The notes: generated from the sequence alone by a model not told the origin. Shown: positions 1-9,290, numbered from the stretch's first letter. The stretch: 64,000 nt of DNA from Dactylosporangium vinaceum (GCF_019904175.1 NZ_CP061913.1:2046001-2110000), one strand, 5' to 3'. A program made the numbers and translations.

Positions 1-1695
1 GTGAAGCGGCTCGGGAACGGTGGGCCGGGCGCCGCGGCGGTCGGGGACGACCCGGCGTTCCTGGCCGAGAAGGATCGGCAGGAGCATTCGCTGGCGTCGT
101 TGCGTACGGCCGCGGAGGACGCGACGGCGGCCGTTGACGAGGCTCGGGCGGCGGCTGCGGCGGCGCGTACCGAGGCGGCGGCGGCCAAGGCCGAGGCGAG
201 CGCGGCTCGCTCGGAGGCGCGGCGGATCCTCGACGCGGCCCGGGCCGAGGCCGACTCGCTGATCGAGCGGGCGCACCGGCAGGCCGAGACCGATGCCGAG
301 CAGGCGCGGGCGGCGGCGCGACGGGCCGGTGAGCGGGAGGTCAGCCAGCTCACGACCGTCGCCAAGGAGCAGTCGCAGGATGCCGAACGGCGGCAACGCC
401 GGCTCGACGAGCGCGAGCGGCTCCTGGCGGAGGAGGCCGAGCGGCTGGCGGAACGGGATCGGCGGATCACCAGTACAGAGGCAGAGTTTTTGGAGCGTGA
501 AGCGTCTTTCGTCCGCCGGGAGTCGGCGCTTGCCGAGGGCGAGGAGCGGCACCGCGCCGAACTGGAGCGCATCGCCGGGCTCACCGCCGACGCGGCCCGG
601 ATCGAGGTCGTCGAGACGATCGAGGCGCAGGCCAAGCGCGAGGCGGCGCTGTTGGTGCGCGACATCGAGCACGATGCGCGCAGCACGGCCGAGCAGCGGG
701 CCCGGCACATCGTCGTCGACGCGATCCAGCGCGTGGCCAGCGAGCAGACCGCGGAGAGCGTCGTCAGCGTCCTGCACCTGCCCAGCGACGAGATGAAGGG
801 CCGGATCATCGGGCGCGAGGGCCGCAACATCCGGGCGTTCGAGTCGACGACCGGCGTCAACCTGATCATCGACGACACCCCCGAGGCCGTGCTGCTGTCC
901 TGCTTCGACCCGGTGCGCCGCGAGATCGGCCGGCTCACGCTGGAGAAGCTGGTGCTCGACGGGCGGATTCACCCGCACCGCATCGAGGAGGTCTTCGAGC
1001 AGGCCAAGCACGAGGTGGAGCGGCTGTGCCACCGGGCCGCCGAGGATGCGCTCGTCGAGGTCGGCATCACCGACCTGCACCCCGAGCTGATGACGCTGCT
1101 GGGGCGGCTGCGGTACCGCACCTCGTATGGCCAGAACGTCCTGAAGCACCTCGTCGAGACCGCGCACATCGCCGGGATCATGGCGTCCGAGCTGCACCTG
1201 GACCCGGTCCTGATCAAGCGGTCGGCGTTCCTGCACGACATCGGCAAGGCGCTCACCCACGAGGTCGAGGGCAGCCACGCGCTGATCGGTGCGGATGTGG
1301 CCCGCAAGTACGGCGAGCACGAAGACGTCGTCCACGCCATCGAGGCCCACCACAACGAGGTGCTGCCGCAGACGATCGAGGCGGTGCTCACCCAGGCTTC
1401 GGACGCCTGCTCGGGCGGTCGGCCGGGGGCGCGGCGGGAAAGCCTGGAGGCGTACGTCAAGCGGCTCGAGCGGATCGAGGAGATCGCCGGCGGCAAGTCG
1501 GGCGTCGAGAAGGTCTTCGCCATGCAGGCCGGCCGCGAGATCCGGGTCATGGTCCGCCCGGACGACGTCGACGACATCGGGGCCGCGGTGCTGGCTCGCG
1601 ACGTGGCGAAGCAGATCGAGGAGGAGCTGACCTATCCGGGTCAGATCCGGGTGACTGTCGTTCGCGAGTCGCGGGTCACGGAGATCGCTCGCTGA
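1..1695 (+). CDS. rny: Ribonuclease Y (possibly truncated at 5' end)
   Basis: Endoribonuclease of the KH/HD family that starts mRNA decay. Residues about 15-250 are an Ala/Glu/Arg-rich coiled coil, followed by a KH domain (GRIIGREGRN near residue 270) and an HD phosphohydrolase domain with the metal-binding HDIGKA near residue 415. Family members usually begin with a membrane helix; none is present in the 564 residues visible, and the first codon (GTG) is the first base of the window, so the true start may lie upstream. It runs convergent to the Hsp70-like gene, with a palindrome about 70 bp after its stop. Family call is secure; start is not. Confidence 0.9.
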   Translation: MKRLGNGGPGAAAVGDDPAFLAEKDRQEHSLASLRTAAEDATAAVDEARAAAAAARTEAAAAKAEASAARSEARRILDAARAEADSLIERAHRQAETDAEQARAAARRAGEREVSQLTTVAKEQSQDAERRQRRLDERERLLAEEAERLAERDRRITSTEAEFLEREASFVRRESALAEGEERHRAELERIAGLTADAARIEVVETIEAQAKREAALLVRDIEHDARSTAEQRARHIVVDAIQRVASEQTAESVVSVLHLPSDEMKGRIIGREGRNIRAFESTTGVNLIIDDTPEAVLLSCFDPVRREIGRLTLEKLVLDGRIHPHRIEEVFEQAKHEVERLCHRAAEDALVEVGITDLHPELMTLLGRLRYRTSYGQNVLKHLVETAHIAGIMASELHLDPVLIKRSAFLHDIGKALTHEVEGSHALIGADVARKYGEHEDVVHAIEAHHNEVLPQTIEAVLTQASDACSGGRPGARRESLEAYVKRLERIEEIAGGKSGVEKVFAMQAGREIRVMVRPDDVDDIGAAVLARDVAKQIEEELTYPGQIRVTVVRESRVTEIAR

Positions 1696-2119
1696 CAACT
1701 TCCCTGACCGGCACCAACAGCGCTCGGCGTGAGATCGATCTTGGTAGATAAATCGTGATAAAGGCGATATGTCCGGTTAGCGGAGCGCCGGACATATCGT
1801 TGTCGCCCGAGCCGAGGGAGAACGGGCGGCCAGGGCCCGAGGCATGGCCACTGCCATGGGCCCGAGCCCAGGGAGAGCGGGCGGCCGGGGCACGTGGGCC
1901 CGAGACATGGCCACTACCATCGGCCCGAGCCTGGAAGAGAGGGGCCGTCAGGGCCGCGGGCCTGCAGCGTCGCGCCGGAGATGTCGCCATCGGCCGGCGT
2001 GGCCGCCGGGTCCCGCGTGACCTTCTGCACCACGCTGCAAGCCGGCTCGCAGCGCGAACCAGGCCTCGTCACGAGCATGAGCGTGGGCGCGCCGGGAAAG
2101 CCCGCGCCCCGCGGCGGGG
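1696..2119. other. Intergenic region with palindrome and imperfect tandem repeat
   Basis: Gap of 424 bp between convergent genes. It holds a perfect 12-bp inverted repeat (1765-1799). Then come two imperfect copies of a roughly 55-60 bp segment (about 1806-1860 and 1861-1923), each carrying a GGGAGARCGGGCGGCC block and a small hairpin CATGGCCACTRCCAT. I see no convincing gene in it. Confidence 0.6.
1765..1799. terminator. Palindrome A, convergent terminator candidate
   Basis: Perfect inverted repeat CGATATGTCCGG / CCGGACATATCG (1765-1776 and 1788-1799) with an 11-nt loop. It lies between the convergent rny and Hsp70-like genes, so it could terminate both. No T-tract follows. The same arm sequence recurs at 60814-60846 and, with small changes, at 22097 and 60751. 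Confidence 0.5.
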
Positions 2120-4825
2120 TCAGGGCTTGATCGCGGTGTCGTTGACCATGTACTGGCCGTTCACCTTGTAAGCCCAGATCAACGGGTCCGGCGCGGACAG
2201 GTTGCCGCTGCCGTCGAACTTGATGGTGCGGCCCGTCGCCGCGCCCTTGCCCTCGTAGGTGGTCATGTACTTCAGCATCGACTCGCGGGTGCCGTGGCCG
2301 GAGAGGAAGCCGGCCAGGTATACGCCGGCGGCGTCGTAGGCCTCGGGGCCGTAGTAGCTCGCCGACTCGCTGAACGTGCCCTGGTACTTCGAGGCGAAGT
2401 CGTTGCCCGCGTCCTTCGACGGGACGCAGGGGCAGGTGACGGTGACGCCCTGCGCCTTGCCCTCGGTCTTCGTGACGAAGCTCTGCGTGAACAGCTTGTC
2501 GGAGCCCACGATCGGGACCGTCGCGTTGGCTGCGCGCAGGGCCTTCACGAAGCCTATGCCCGGGGTGGACTGGCCCGCGAAGTACACCGCGTCCGGCTTC
2601 GAGTCGTTCACCTGCTTGGCGGCCGAGGTGAAGTCGGTGTCGGTCTGCTTGACGGCCACGCTCAGGCCCGTGCCGCCGCCCAGGACGGCGGAGACCTCGG
2701 TGCGGCCCGTCGTGCCGTAGTCGGAGTCGTCGTAGACGATCGCGGTCTTGCTGGCCTTCAGGGTGTTCTTGATGTACCTCGCGCCCGCGCGGGCCTGGTC
2801 GACGTCGGAGCCGATCGCCCGGTGGAACGTGGCCCAGCCCTGCTTGGCCAGCTTCTCGTCGGGGGCGAACGGGGTGATCATCGGCAGGCTCGCCTTTTCC
2901 AGGATCGGGCCGGCGGCGAGGATCTCGTTGTCGTACACGGGGCCGACCACGCCGATCACGTCGGCGTCGTCGACGGCGAGCTGGGCCTTGGCCTTGCTGC
3001 CGTCGTCGGTGCCGGTGGTGTCGAACTCCTTGAAGTCGACCTTGCAGTTGGCGTGGGCGTTGTTGAAGTCGTCGATGGCCAGGCGGACGCTGTTGCGCAT
3101 CATCACGCCGTCGTCGGAGTTGTCGCCGCTGGACATGCCCAGGTAGCCGATCTTCTTGCCGCAGACCGGCGGTACCGCCGAGGTCTGGCTGTCGGCGGGG
3201 GTCGGGGTGGGGACGTCGGGGTTGCGGTTGACCGCCCACACGACCCCGCCGATCAGCAGGAGCAGGACCAGGACACCGCTTCCGATGGCCGCGAGCCGTC
3301 CGCCACGCCCTTTTTTCGGCGGCTGTACCGCCGGATAGCCCGCCTGCCACGGAGGAGCCGGACTGGCCGGAATGGCGGTGATCGGCTGCGCGACGGGCGG
3401 GGCCGGCTGCGCGTAGGCCATGGGCTGGGTCGCCGGCTGCTGCTGCACCGGCGGCGTCGAGACGGGCCGGGCCACCTGCTGCGGGATGATGGGAGGCGGC
3501 GGCTGGTAGGCGGGAGCCGGGATCGAGCTCGTCTGCATCAGCGGCGGCAGGTGCGGGGTGTTCGACGGCATGCTGAAGCCGGGCGACACCGGCTGGCCGG
3601 AGACGGGCGCGGCCGACACCGGCGCGGCGGCCACGTCGCCGCTGAGCTCGTGGGCGCGCCCACCCGACGTCGGCGCGCCGGAGATCGGCCCGCCCGAGAT
3701 GGGGGAGCTGCTGCCGCCCGCGGCCCCGGCGACGTGGGCGCGGCCGGTCGGCGGGGCCAGGTGCAGGGCGCCCTCGGCCACGACCAGCTCGGGCTGCTCG
3801 ATCGCGGTCGGGGCGAGGCCGAACGCGCGGTGCAGCAGTGTCGCCGCCAGCGGGATGCGGCTGGAGCCGCCGACCAGGAACACCGCGGAGACGGGCCGGT
3901 TGCCCAGGGCGGAGGCGGTGACGGCGATCTGGGTGGCGGTGACCGTGCGGTCGAGGATGGGCCGGGCCAGCTGCTCGAGCTGCTCGCGGCCGATCGGGAC
4001 GCTCTCGTCGAACAGGGGCACGTGGACGTAGGTCGTGGCGGCCCGGCTCAGCATCTCCTTGGCCAGGCGGGCGTCCTCCCACAGCTGCCACGCGGCGCGG
4101 CGGTCGGACTCAGTCTCCGGGTTGGTCAGGCGGCGCCACTGGTCGCCCTCCCGGCCGGCGAAGTTGCGGCCGAGGTAGGCCACGACGGCCGCGTCGACGT
4201 CGAGGCCGCCCGCGTCCGGCAGGCCCTCGCTCGCGAGCACGTCGAAGCCCCCGCCCGCGTTGCGGCGCACCACGCTGGCGTCGAAGGTGCCCGCGCCGAA
4301 GTCGTACACCACCGCGACGCCGCCGACGGGCACGTGGGTGCCGATGGTGCTGACGAAGTACGAGGCCGCGGCGACGGGCTCGGCGGCCAGCAGCGGGGCC
4401 GGAAGACCGGCGGCGACCGCGGCCTGGGAGAGCGTCTGGCGGCGCTGTGGGGGCCAGGTGGCCGGGTGGGTGAGCGTGACGTGGGCCGGCTTGGCCCCGG
4501 CGACCCGCTCGGCCTCGGCCGCGACCCGGCGCAGGACGCTCGTGACCAGCTCGGCCACGGGGACGTCGCGCTCGCCGAGCCAGACGGTGCCCTCCTCGAC
4601 GCGGCGCTTGGGGTAGGGCTCGAACCGGTGCGGCTGCAGCCGCGCGGAGTGCACGGCGTCACGCCCGGTGAGGATGCTGCCGTCGGCGTTGACGTACACC
4701 GCGGAGGGGAGCAGCGGGGACCCGTCGAAGAGCAGGGGCTTGGTGCGCCCGTCCGGCCAGCGCAGGACGCCGACGGTGTTCGAGGTGCCGAAGTCGATGC
4801 CCAACCGGAAGCCAGTGTCCGCCAC
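2120..4825 (-). CDS. Transmembrane Hsp70-like ATPase fused to periplasmic-binding-protein-like domain
   Basis: A 901-residue protein with four parts. Residues 7-357 are an Hsp70/DnaK-type actin-fold ATPase: phosphate loop GIDFGTSNT (9-17), second phosphate motif VVYDFGAGTFD (172-182), adenosine motif FLVGGSSRIP (316-325). Residues 358-505 are a Pro/Ser/Gln-rich linker. One membrane helix spans 510-532. Residues 555-901 resemble LivJ/LivK-type binding proteins (IGYLGMSSG start, ADVIGVVGPV, YYGPEAYDAAGVYLAGF near the end). No substrate-binding domain of DnaK is present. The layout puts an ATPase in the cytoplasm and a ligand-binding domain outside. A sensor role is inference; I know of no assigned function. 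No livHMGF permease genes are nearby. Confidence 0.85.
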   Translation of the reverse strand: MADTGFRLGIDFGTSNTVGVLRWPDGRTKPLLFDGSPLLPSAVYVNADGSILTGRDAVHSARLQPHRFEPYPKRRVEEGTVWLGERDVPVAELVTSVLRRVAAEAERVAGAKPAHVTLTHPATWPPQRRQTLSQAAVAAGLPAPLLAAEPVAAASYFVSTIGTHVPVGGVAVVYDFGAGTFDASVVRRNAGGGFDVLASEGLPDAGGLDVDAAVVAYLGRNFAGREGDQWRRLTNPETESDRRAAWQLWEDARLAKEMLSRAATTYVHVPLFDESVPIGREQLEQLARPILDRTVTATQIAVTASALGNRPVSAVFLVGGSSRIPLAATLLHRAFGLAPTAIEQPELVVAEGALHLAPPTGRAHVAGAAGGSSSPISGGPISGAPTSGGRAHELSGDVAAAPVSAAPVSGQPVSPGFSMPSNTPHLPPLMQTSSIPAPAYQPPPPIIPQQVARPVSTPPVQQQPATQPMAYAQPAPPVAQPITAIPASPAPPWQAGYPAVQPPKKGRGGRLAAIGSGVLVLLLLIGGVVWAVNRNPDVPTPTPADSQTSAVPPVCGKKIGYLGMSSGDNSDDGVMMRNSVRLAIDDFNNAHANCKVDFKEFDTTGTDDGSKAKAQLAVDDADVIGVVGPVYDNEILAAGPILEKASLPMITPFAPDEKLAKQGWATFHRAIGSDVDQARAGARYIKNTLKASKTAIVYDDSDYGTTGRTEVSAVLGGGTGLSVAVKQTDTDFTSAAKQVNDSKPDAVYFAGQSTPGIGFVKALRAANATVPIVGSDKLFTQSFVTKTEGKAQGVTVTCPCVPSKDAGNDFASKYQGTFSESASYYGPEAYDAAGVYLAGFLSGHGTRESMLKYMTTYEGKGAATGRTIKFDGSGNLSAPDPLIWAYKVNGQYMVNDTAIKP

Positions 4826-4872
4826 TCGCGCAGCGTACGCATAGGGCGCAACGTTGCCAATCGGCTCAAAGA

Positions 4873-4913
4873 ACCGGCCCGGCTCCCCTCAATGAACGGG
4901 AGGCCGGGCCGGT
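4873..4913 (-). terminator. Terminator hairpin after gluD
   Basis: GC-rich inverted repeat (ACCGGCCCGG ... CCGGGCCGGT, plus TCCC/GGGA inside) just past the gluD stop at 4924 on the minus strand and before the Hsp70-like start at 4825 in the transcription direction. It would end the glu operon transcript. No clear T-tract. Confidence 0.6.
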
Positions 4914-4923
4914 GCGCGGTGCC

Positions 4924-5790
4924 TTATACGACAGGTGCGCCGGTGTCGGTGGTCAGCGGAACCGGGGCGGCTGTCGTGCGCGGGCGCCGTCCGCCGATGA
5001 GCCGCTTCTGCAGCCAGAAGGCGAACGCCGACAGCAGGCCGCAGGTGCTGATGTAGATCGCGGCGACGATCAGGTAGCTCGGCACGTAGGGCAGGCCGAA
5101 GGGCAGGCGGCCGCCGATCTGCTTGCCGACGTACAGCAGCTCGGGCAGCTGGATGATGAAGCCCAGCGCGGTGTCCTTGAGCAGCACCACGACCTGGCTG
5201 ACGATGGCCGGGAGCATCGCCCGGATCGCCTGGGGCAGCAGGATCGACATCATGACCTGGGTCTTGCGCATGCCCAGCGCGTAGGCGGCCTCGGACTGGC
5301 CCTTCGCCACGGCCAGGAAGCCGGCCCGGAAGATCTCGGCGAGCACCGCCCCGTTGTAGAGCGTGAGCCCGATCACCAGGGGCCAGAACGGGCCGACCTT
5401 GTAGCCGAGCTGGATCGGGCCGTAGTACGCGAAGAAGATGAGCACCAGCAGCGGGATGGCCCGGAACAGCTCGACGATGAGCGTCGTGGGGCCGGTGAAG
5501 TAGCCGTGGTCGCTCAGCCGGCCGGTCGCCAGCACCGCACCGAAGATCAGCGCGAGCACCGCCGCGACTCCGGCCGCGCGCAGCGTGGTGAGGTACCCGT
5601 CGAGGAGCTGCTGTTGAATCGCCGCGTACTGGAACTGCTGCCACTTGATCGACTCGAACTGGCCCGTGTCGTTGAAGCGCATCACGATGTAGACCAGCAG
5701 GGCCACGATCGCGACGAGGCTCACGATACTGAGCACGCGGTTGCGCAGGCGGGCCTTGGGGCCGGGCAGGTCGTAGAGGATGTTGCTCAT
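4924..5790 (-). CDS. gluD: Glutamate-type amino acid ABC transporter permease GluD
   Basis: Inner-membrane permease (288 aa), HisM/GlnP type, last gene of the gluABCD importer. It has several hydrophobic helices and the EAA loop that contacts the ATPase (AAYALGMRKTQ...LPQAIR near the middle). I start it at the ATG at 5790, MSNILYDLPG, because it overlaps the gluC stop by 4 nt (ATGA), typical of translational coupling; the longer open frame upstream of this ATG lies inside gluC. The N-terminal part before the transport domain is extended with its own hydrophobic segment near residue 20-40, as in corynebacterial GluD. Confidence 0.9.
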   Translation of the reverse strand: MSNILYDLPGPKARLRNRVLSIVSLVAIVALLVYIVMRFNDTGQFESIKWQQFQYAAIQQQLLDGYLTTLRAAGVAAVLALIFGAVLATGRLSDHGYFTGPTTLIVELFRAIPLLVLIFFAYYGPIQLGYKVGPFWPLVIGLTLYNGAVLAEIFRAGFLAVAKGQSEAAYALGMRKTQVMMSILLPQAIRAMLPAIVSQVVVLLKDTALGFIIQLPELLYVGKQIGGRLPFGLPYVPSYLIVAAIYISTCGLLSAFAFWLQKRLIGGRRPRTTAAPVPLTTDTGAPVV

Positions 5791-6443
5791 CGTGCGACTC
5801 CCCAGCGCCGCTCCAGGTTCCGCTGCACGAGGATGAGCGGTACCACCAGAATGAGGAACCCGATCGTGACCCACAGCAGGGTGTAGATCTGGTTCTCGCC
5901 GCGCTCGGAAAGGTACGCCTGGATCGCGCCCGCCTCGGCGACGGAGAAGCCGGCCGCGATCGTCGTGTTCTTCAGCATGGCGTTGAGGACGCTGACCATC
6001 GGCGGCACCACGGTGCGGAACGCCTGCGGCAGCACGACGAGGGTGAGCACCTGGCCGAAGCTCATGCCCAGGGCGCGGGCGGCCTCGGCCTGGCCGACCG
6101 GGACGGTGTTGATGCCGGAGCGCAGCGCCTCACAGATGAAGGCGCTCGTGTACGCGGTGAGTGCGACACAGGCGCTCGGGAAGTAGTCGATGTCGACGTC
6201 GAGTTTCGGCACCGCGAAGACGAGCAGCGCGAAGACCAGTGTGAGCGGGCAGTTGCGCAGCAGCAGCACATAGGTGGTACCGAAGCCGCGCAGGGCCGGC
6301 ACCGGCGAGACGCGCATGGCAGTCAGCAGTGTGCCGAGGACCAGGGAGGCGACGCCGGAGATCAGGAACAGCTGGATCGTCGTCCAGAAGTGGGACCCGA
6401 TCACGTCCCAGTTGTCCGTGAGGACGTGAAGAAACTCGTTCAT
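5787..6443 (-). CDS. gluC: Glutamate-type amino acid ABC transporter permease GluC
   Basis: Permease partner of GluD, 218 aa, with a first helix near residues 15-45 and the EAA motif EAARALGMSFGQ...LPQAFR at about 120-145. It forms the heteromeric membrane channel of a polar amino acid importer (glutamate by analogy with Corynebacterium GluABCD; substrate not proven here). It follows gluB after a strong hairpin (6472-6505) and overlaps gluD by 4 nt. Confidence 0.9.
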   Translation of the reverse strand: MNEFLHVLTDNWDVIGSHFWTTIQLFLISGVASLVLGTLLTAMRVSPVPALRGFGTTYVLLLRNCPLTLVFALLVFAVPKLDVDIDYFPSACVALTAYTSAFICEALRSGINTVPVGQAEAARALGMSFGQVLTLVVLPQAFRTVVPPMVSVLNAMLKNTTIAAGFSVAEAGAIQAYLSERGENQIYTLLWVTIGFLILVVPLILVQRNLERRWGVAR

Positions 6444-6471
6444 CCGCTGCCCATCGCCAGGGGGTAAAGGG

Positions 6472-6505
6472 CGGGACGCCGCCCCGCGGTGGGGGCGGCG
6501 TCCCG
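6472..6505 (-). terminator. Intra-operon hairpin between gluB and gluC
   Basis: Perfect 14-bp inverted repeat (arms CGGGACGCCGCCCC and GGGGCGGCGTCCCG, 6-nt loop) in the 71-bp gap between the binding-protein gene and the permease genes. It has no T-tract. Such stem-loops often act as partial terminators or protect the upstream mRNA 3' end, giving more binding protein than permease. The function here is inferred. Confidence 0.65.
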
Positions 6506-6514
6506 AATGTCAGA

Positions 6515-7474
6515 TCAGTACTTCTCGAGCGGCGGGATCGTGGCGGCGGAGCCGGACTTGCCCAGCGTGCCGTCGTAGATCTTCTGCCAGGTGCCGTCCT
6601 GCTCGGCCTTCTCCAGGGCGGCGTTGACGAAGTCGCGCAGCGCCTTGTCGTCGTGCGGCAGGCCGATGCCGTACTTCTCCGGGTACGGCTTGCCCGTCGC
6701 CGGGTCGGTGAACGGCTTGCCGACCACCTTCAGCATCGACGGGTTCTGCGCGGCGTAGCCCTTGAGGATCGCGTCGTCGGTGGTCACCGCGTCGACCTTC
6801 TTGTCGATCAGCTGCGACACGCACTCGGAGTAGGTCTTGAACTCGACGATCTTGTCGGTGAGCTTCTGGTCGCGCACCCGCTGGATCGGCGTGGAGCCGG
6901 TGGCGGAGCAGACCGTCTTGCCCTTGAGCGAGTCGGAGCCGGTGATGGACGTGTCGTCCTTGCGCACCAGCAGGTCCTGCGAGGCGATGAAGTACGGGCC
7001 GGCGAAGGCGACGTCGGCCTTGCGCTTGTCGGTGATCGAGTAGGTGCCGACGTAGTAGTCGACCTCACCACCCTTGATCGACGTCTCGCGGTTCGCGGAC
7101 GCGACCTCCTTGAACTCGATCTTCGCCGGGTCGATGCCCAGCTTCGACGCGATGAGCTGGGCGATCTCGATGTCGAAGCCGCAGCGCTTGCCCGAGGCGT
7201 CCTTGTAGCCGAGGTTCGGCTGGTCGAACTTGACGCCGATGACGACCTTGCCCGCGCTCTTGATCTTCGCAAACGTCGGGCTGCCGGCGATGTCGACGCC
7301 GCTGGCCGGCGTCAGGCTCACGCCGGACGACGTGCAGGCGTCGCTCTGCGCCTGCGGCGCGCCGGACTGGCCCGCCGGGGTCTCCGGGGTGGGCGTGCCC
7401 TCCTTGCCGCAGGCGGCAAGGCCGAGCGAAAGCGTGGCGACGGCGGCCATGGCCGCGATCCGCATGATTCGCAT
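6515..7474 (-). CDS. gluB: Glutamate-type ABC transporter substrate-binding lipoprotein GluB
   Basis: Extracellular lipoprotein (319 aa) of the solute-binding family 3 that delivers an amino acid to GluCD. Signal peptide with lipobox LAAC (Cys22), then a Thr/Pro/Gln-rich linker and the binding domain (GVKFDQPNLGYKD, GFDIEIAQLIA, VDYYVGTYSIT). I chose the ATG at 7474 (MRIMRIAAMA) since it gives a normal signal peptide; an ATG at 7495 would add seven residues. A GGAAGGAG lies just ahead of it. It sits between gluA and gluCD. Confidence 0.9.
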   Translation of the reverse strand: MRIMRIAAMAAVATLSLGLAACGKEGTPTPETPAGQSGAPQAQSDACTSSGVSLTPASGVDIAGSPTFAKIKSAGKVVIGVKFDQPNLGYKDASGKRCGFDIEIAQLIASKLGIDPAKIEFKEVASANRETSIKGGEVDYYVGTYSITDKRKADVAFAGPYFIASQDLLVRKDDTSITGSDSLKGKTVCSATGSTPIQRVRDQKLTDKIVEFKTYSECVSQLIDKKVDAVTTDDAILKGYAAQNPSMLKVVGKPFTDPATGKPYPEKYGIGLPHDDKALRDFVNAALEKAEQDGTWQKIYDGTLGKSGSAATIPPLEKY

Positions 7475-7586
7475 GTGCTTGCGTGCTCCTTCCATTACCT
7501 CACGTGGCCGGCCGGGTTCGCCGGACGGCCGGGGCGCCCCGGGGGTGGTGCGCCCGATCTCTCATGTGTCGAGGCGTGCGAAAACG

Positions 7587-8330
7587 TCAGTGGGTGAGGA
7601 TCTTCGAGAGGAAGTCCTTGGCCCGGTCGGTGCGCGGGTTGGCGAAGAACTCCGCCGGCGCCGCCTCCTCGACCAGCAGGCCGTCGGCCATGAACACGAC
7701 CCGGTTGGCCGCGTGCCGGGCGAAGCCCATCTCGTGGGTGACGACGACCATCGTCATGCCCTCACCGGCCAGGGTCGTCATCACCTCGAGCACCTCACCG
7801 ACCATCTCGGGGTCGAGGGCGCTCGTCGGCTCGTCGAAGAGCATGGCTTTGGGCTGCATGGCCAGGGCGCGGGCGATCGCCGCGCGCTGCTGCTGGCCGC
7901 CGGAGAGCTGGGCCGGGTACTTCTCCGCCTGCGCCGCGATGCCGACCCGGTCCAGCAGGCCCATCGCCCGCTCGCGGACCGCGGCCGCCTTCTCCTTGCG
8001 CACCTTGACCGGCCCGAGCATCACGTTCTCGAGGATCGTCTTGTGCGCGAACAGGTTGAACGACTGGAAGACCATGCCGACCTCGCTGCGCAGCCGCGCG
8101 AGGGGCTTGCCCTCCGCGGGCAGGCTGGTGCCGTCGAACACGATCTCGCCGCTGTTGATCGGCTCCAACCGGTTGATCGCCCGGCAGAGCGTCGACTTGC
8201 CCGAGCCGGACGGCCCGATCACGACGACGACCTCGCCCCGCCCGATGGACAGGTTGACGTCCTTCAACACGTGCAGCTCGCCGAACCACTTGTTCACGCC
8301 ACTGAGCACGATCAAAGGCTGGTCCGTCAT
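7587..8330 (-). CDS. gluA: Glutamate-type ABC transporter ATP-binding protein GluA
   Basis: ATPase of the polar amino acid importer, 247 aa. Walker [10 protein letters not shown] (39-47), Q-loop FQSFNLF, signature LSGGQQQR near 148, Walker [13 protein letters not shown] and switch His THEMGF are all intact. Start ATG at 8330 ([10 protein letters not shown]) is the family-like start; the open frame extends upstream into the divergent promoter region shared with surE. First gene of gluABCD, so the operon promoter should lie in 8331-8519. Confidence 0.93.
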   Translation of the reverse strand: MTDQPLIVLSGVNKWFGELHVLKDVNLSIGRGEVVVVIGPSGSGKSTLCRAINRLEPINSGEIVFDGTSLPAEGKPLARLRSEVGMVFQSFNLFAHKTILENVMLGPVKVRKEKAAAVRERAMGLLDRVGIAAQAEKYPAQLSGGQQQRAAIARALAMQPKAMLFDEPTSALDPEMVGEVLEVMTTLAGEGMTMVVVTHEMGFARHAANRVVFMADGLLVEEAAPAEFFANPRTDRAKDFLSKILTH

Positions 8331-8519
8331 CTTCCGCCCCACTGCATAGCGATGCCTGTCCCGTCGTCCGGTGCGTGTGACGTTAGCGGGGCAAAGGCTT
8401 CCGATCCGCGACACAAGGGTCACGGCCAGATAACGACGCCCGTTTTGCGTTACGTGTCCCTGACGGGTTCATTACAGCCCCCGTCTGGTCACAATGAGCA
8501 ACCCGCGATGCTGGTTGGC

Positions 8520-9290
8520 ATGCGCGTACTCGTGACCAATGACGACGGTATCGACAGTCCGGGCCTCCTCGCGCTCGCCGAACGGGTGACCCGGGCCGGG
8601 CACGAGGTCGTCGTGGCCGCGCCGGCCGAGGAGTCGTCGGGATCCAGTGCCGCGCTCCAGGCGGTCGACGAGGGCGGGCGCATCCAGATGGCCGAGCGGC
8701 GGCTGGGCAGTACGGACACCACCGCTTTTGCGGTTTCGGCAACGCCGGCCTTCATCGTGCTGCTCGCCACCCGCGGCGCCTTCGGGCCGGAGCCCGACGT
8801 CGTGCTGGCCGGCATCAACCGCGGGGCCAACACCGGCGCGGCCGTGCTGCACTCCGGCACGGTCGGCGCCGCGCTCACCGCCGTGGCCAACGGGTGCCCG
8901 GCGCTCGCGGTCTCGCTCGACGTCGACCCCAACACCGTCGAGGCCAACTGGGACACCGCGGCCGAGATCGCGGTCGACCTGCTGCCGATGCTCACCGGCG
9001 GGTTCGCGCTCAACGTGAACGTGCCCGACGTGCCGGCCGGTGACCTGCGCGGCGTGCGGCGGGCGCACCTGGCCGAGTTCGGCATCGTGCAGATGACGCT
9101 GCGCGAGCAGGGCGAGGGGTTCGTGCGCATGTCGCTCGAGCAGGTGGGCGAGGTGGCCGAGCCGGGCAGCGATGACGGCTGGCTGCTGGACGGGTACGCC
9201 GCTGTCACCCCGCTGTTCCCGCCCGGCGAGGCGGCCGACGTCGAGCTGCCGGGCATCGTCGATACGGCCGGTGAGCACATCGGGGGCTAA
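8520..9290 (+). CDS. surE: 5'/3'-nucleotidase SurE
   Basis: Metal-dependent nucleoside monophosphate phosphatase, 256 aa. The N-terminal [15 protein letters not shown] carries the two metal-binding Asp residues (8 and 9); SSGSSAAL and GINRGANTG are the other family motifs. Start ATG 8520 matches the usual MxxLVTNDDG beginning; an in-frame ATG at 8508 would add MLVG, and neither has a good ribosome-binding site. It is divergent from gluA and followed after 13 bp by miaB, so the two are probably cotranscribed. Confidence 0.9.
   Translation: MRVLVTNDDGIDSPGLLALAERVTRAGHEVVVAAPAEESSGSSAALQAVDEGGRIQMAERRLGSTDTTAFAVSATPAFIVLLATRGAFGPEPDVVLAGINRGANTGAAVLHSGTVGAALTAVANGCPALAVSLDVDPNTVEANWDTAAEIAVDLLPMLTGGFALNVNVPDVPAGDLRGVRRAHLAEFGIVQMTLREQGEGFVRMSLEQVGEVAEPGSDDGWLLDGYAAVTPLFPPGEAADVELPGIVDTAGEHIGG

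Noticed and set aside
2294..5056. Long plus-strand open frame (920 codons)
   Set aside because: Antisense shadow of the Hsp70-like gene and gluD; composition is Gly/Arg/Val-rich with no family motif.
8331..8519. GlnR-type operator at the gluA/surE promoter
   Set aside because: GTTAC and ATTAC words occur but do not fit the spaced GlnR consensus.
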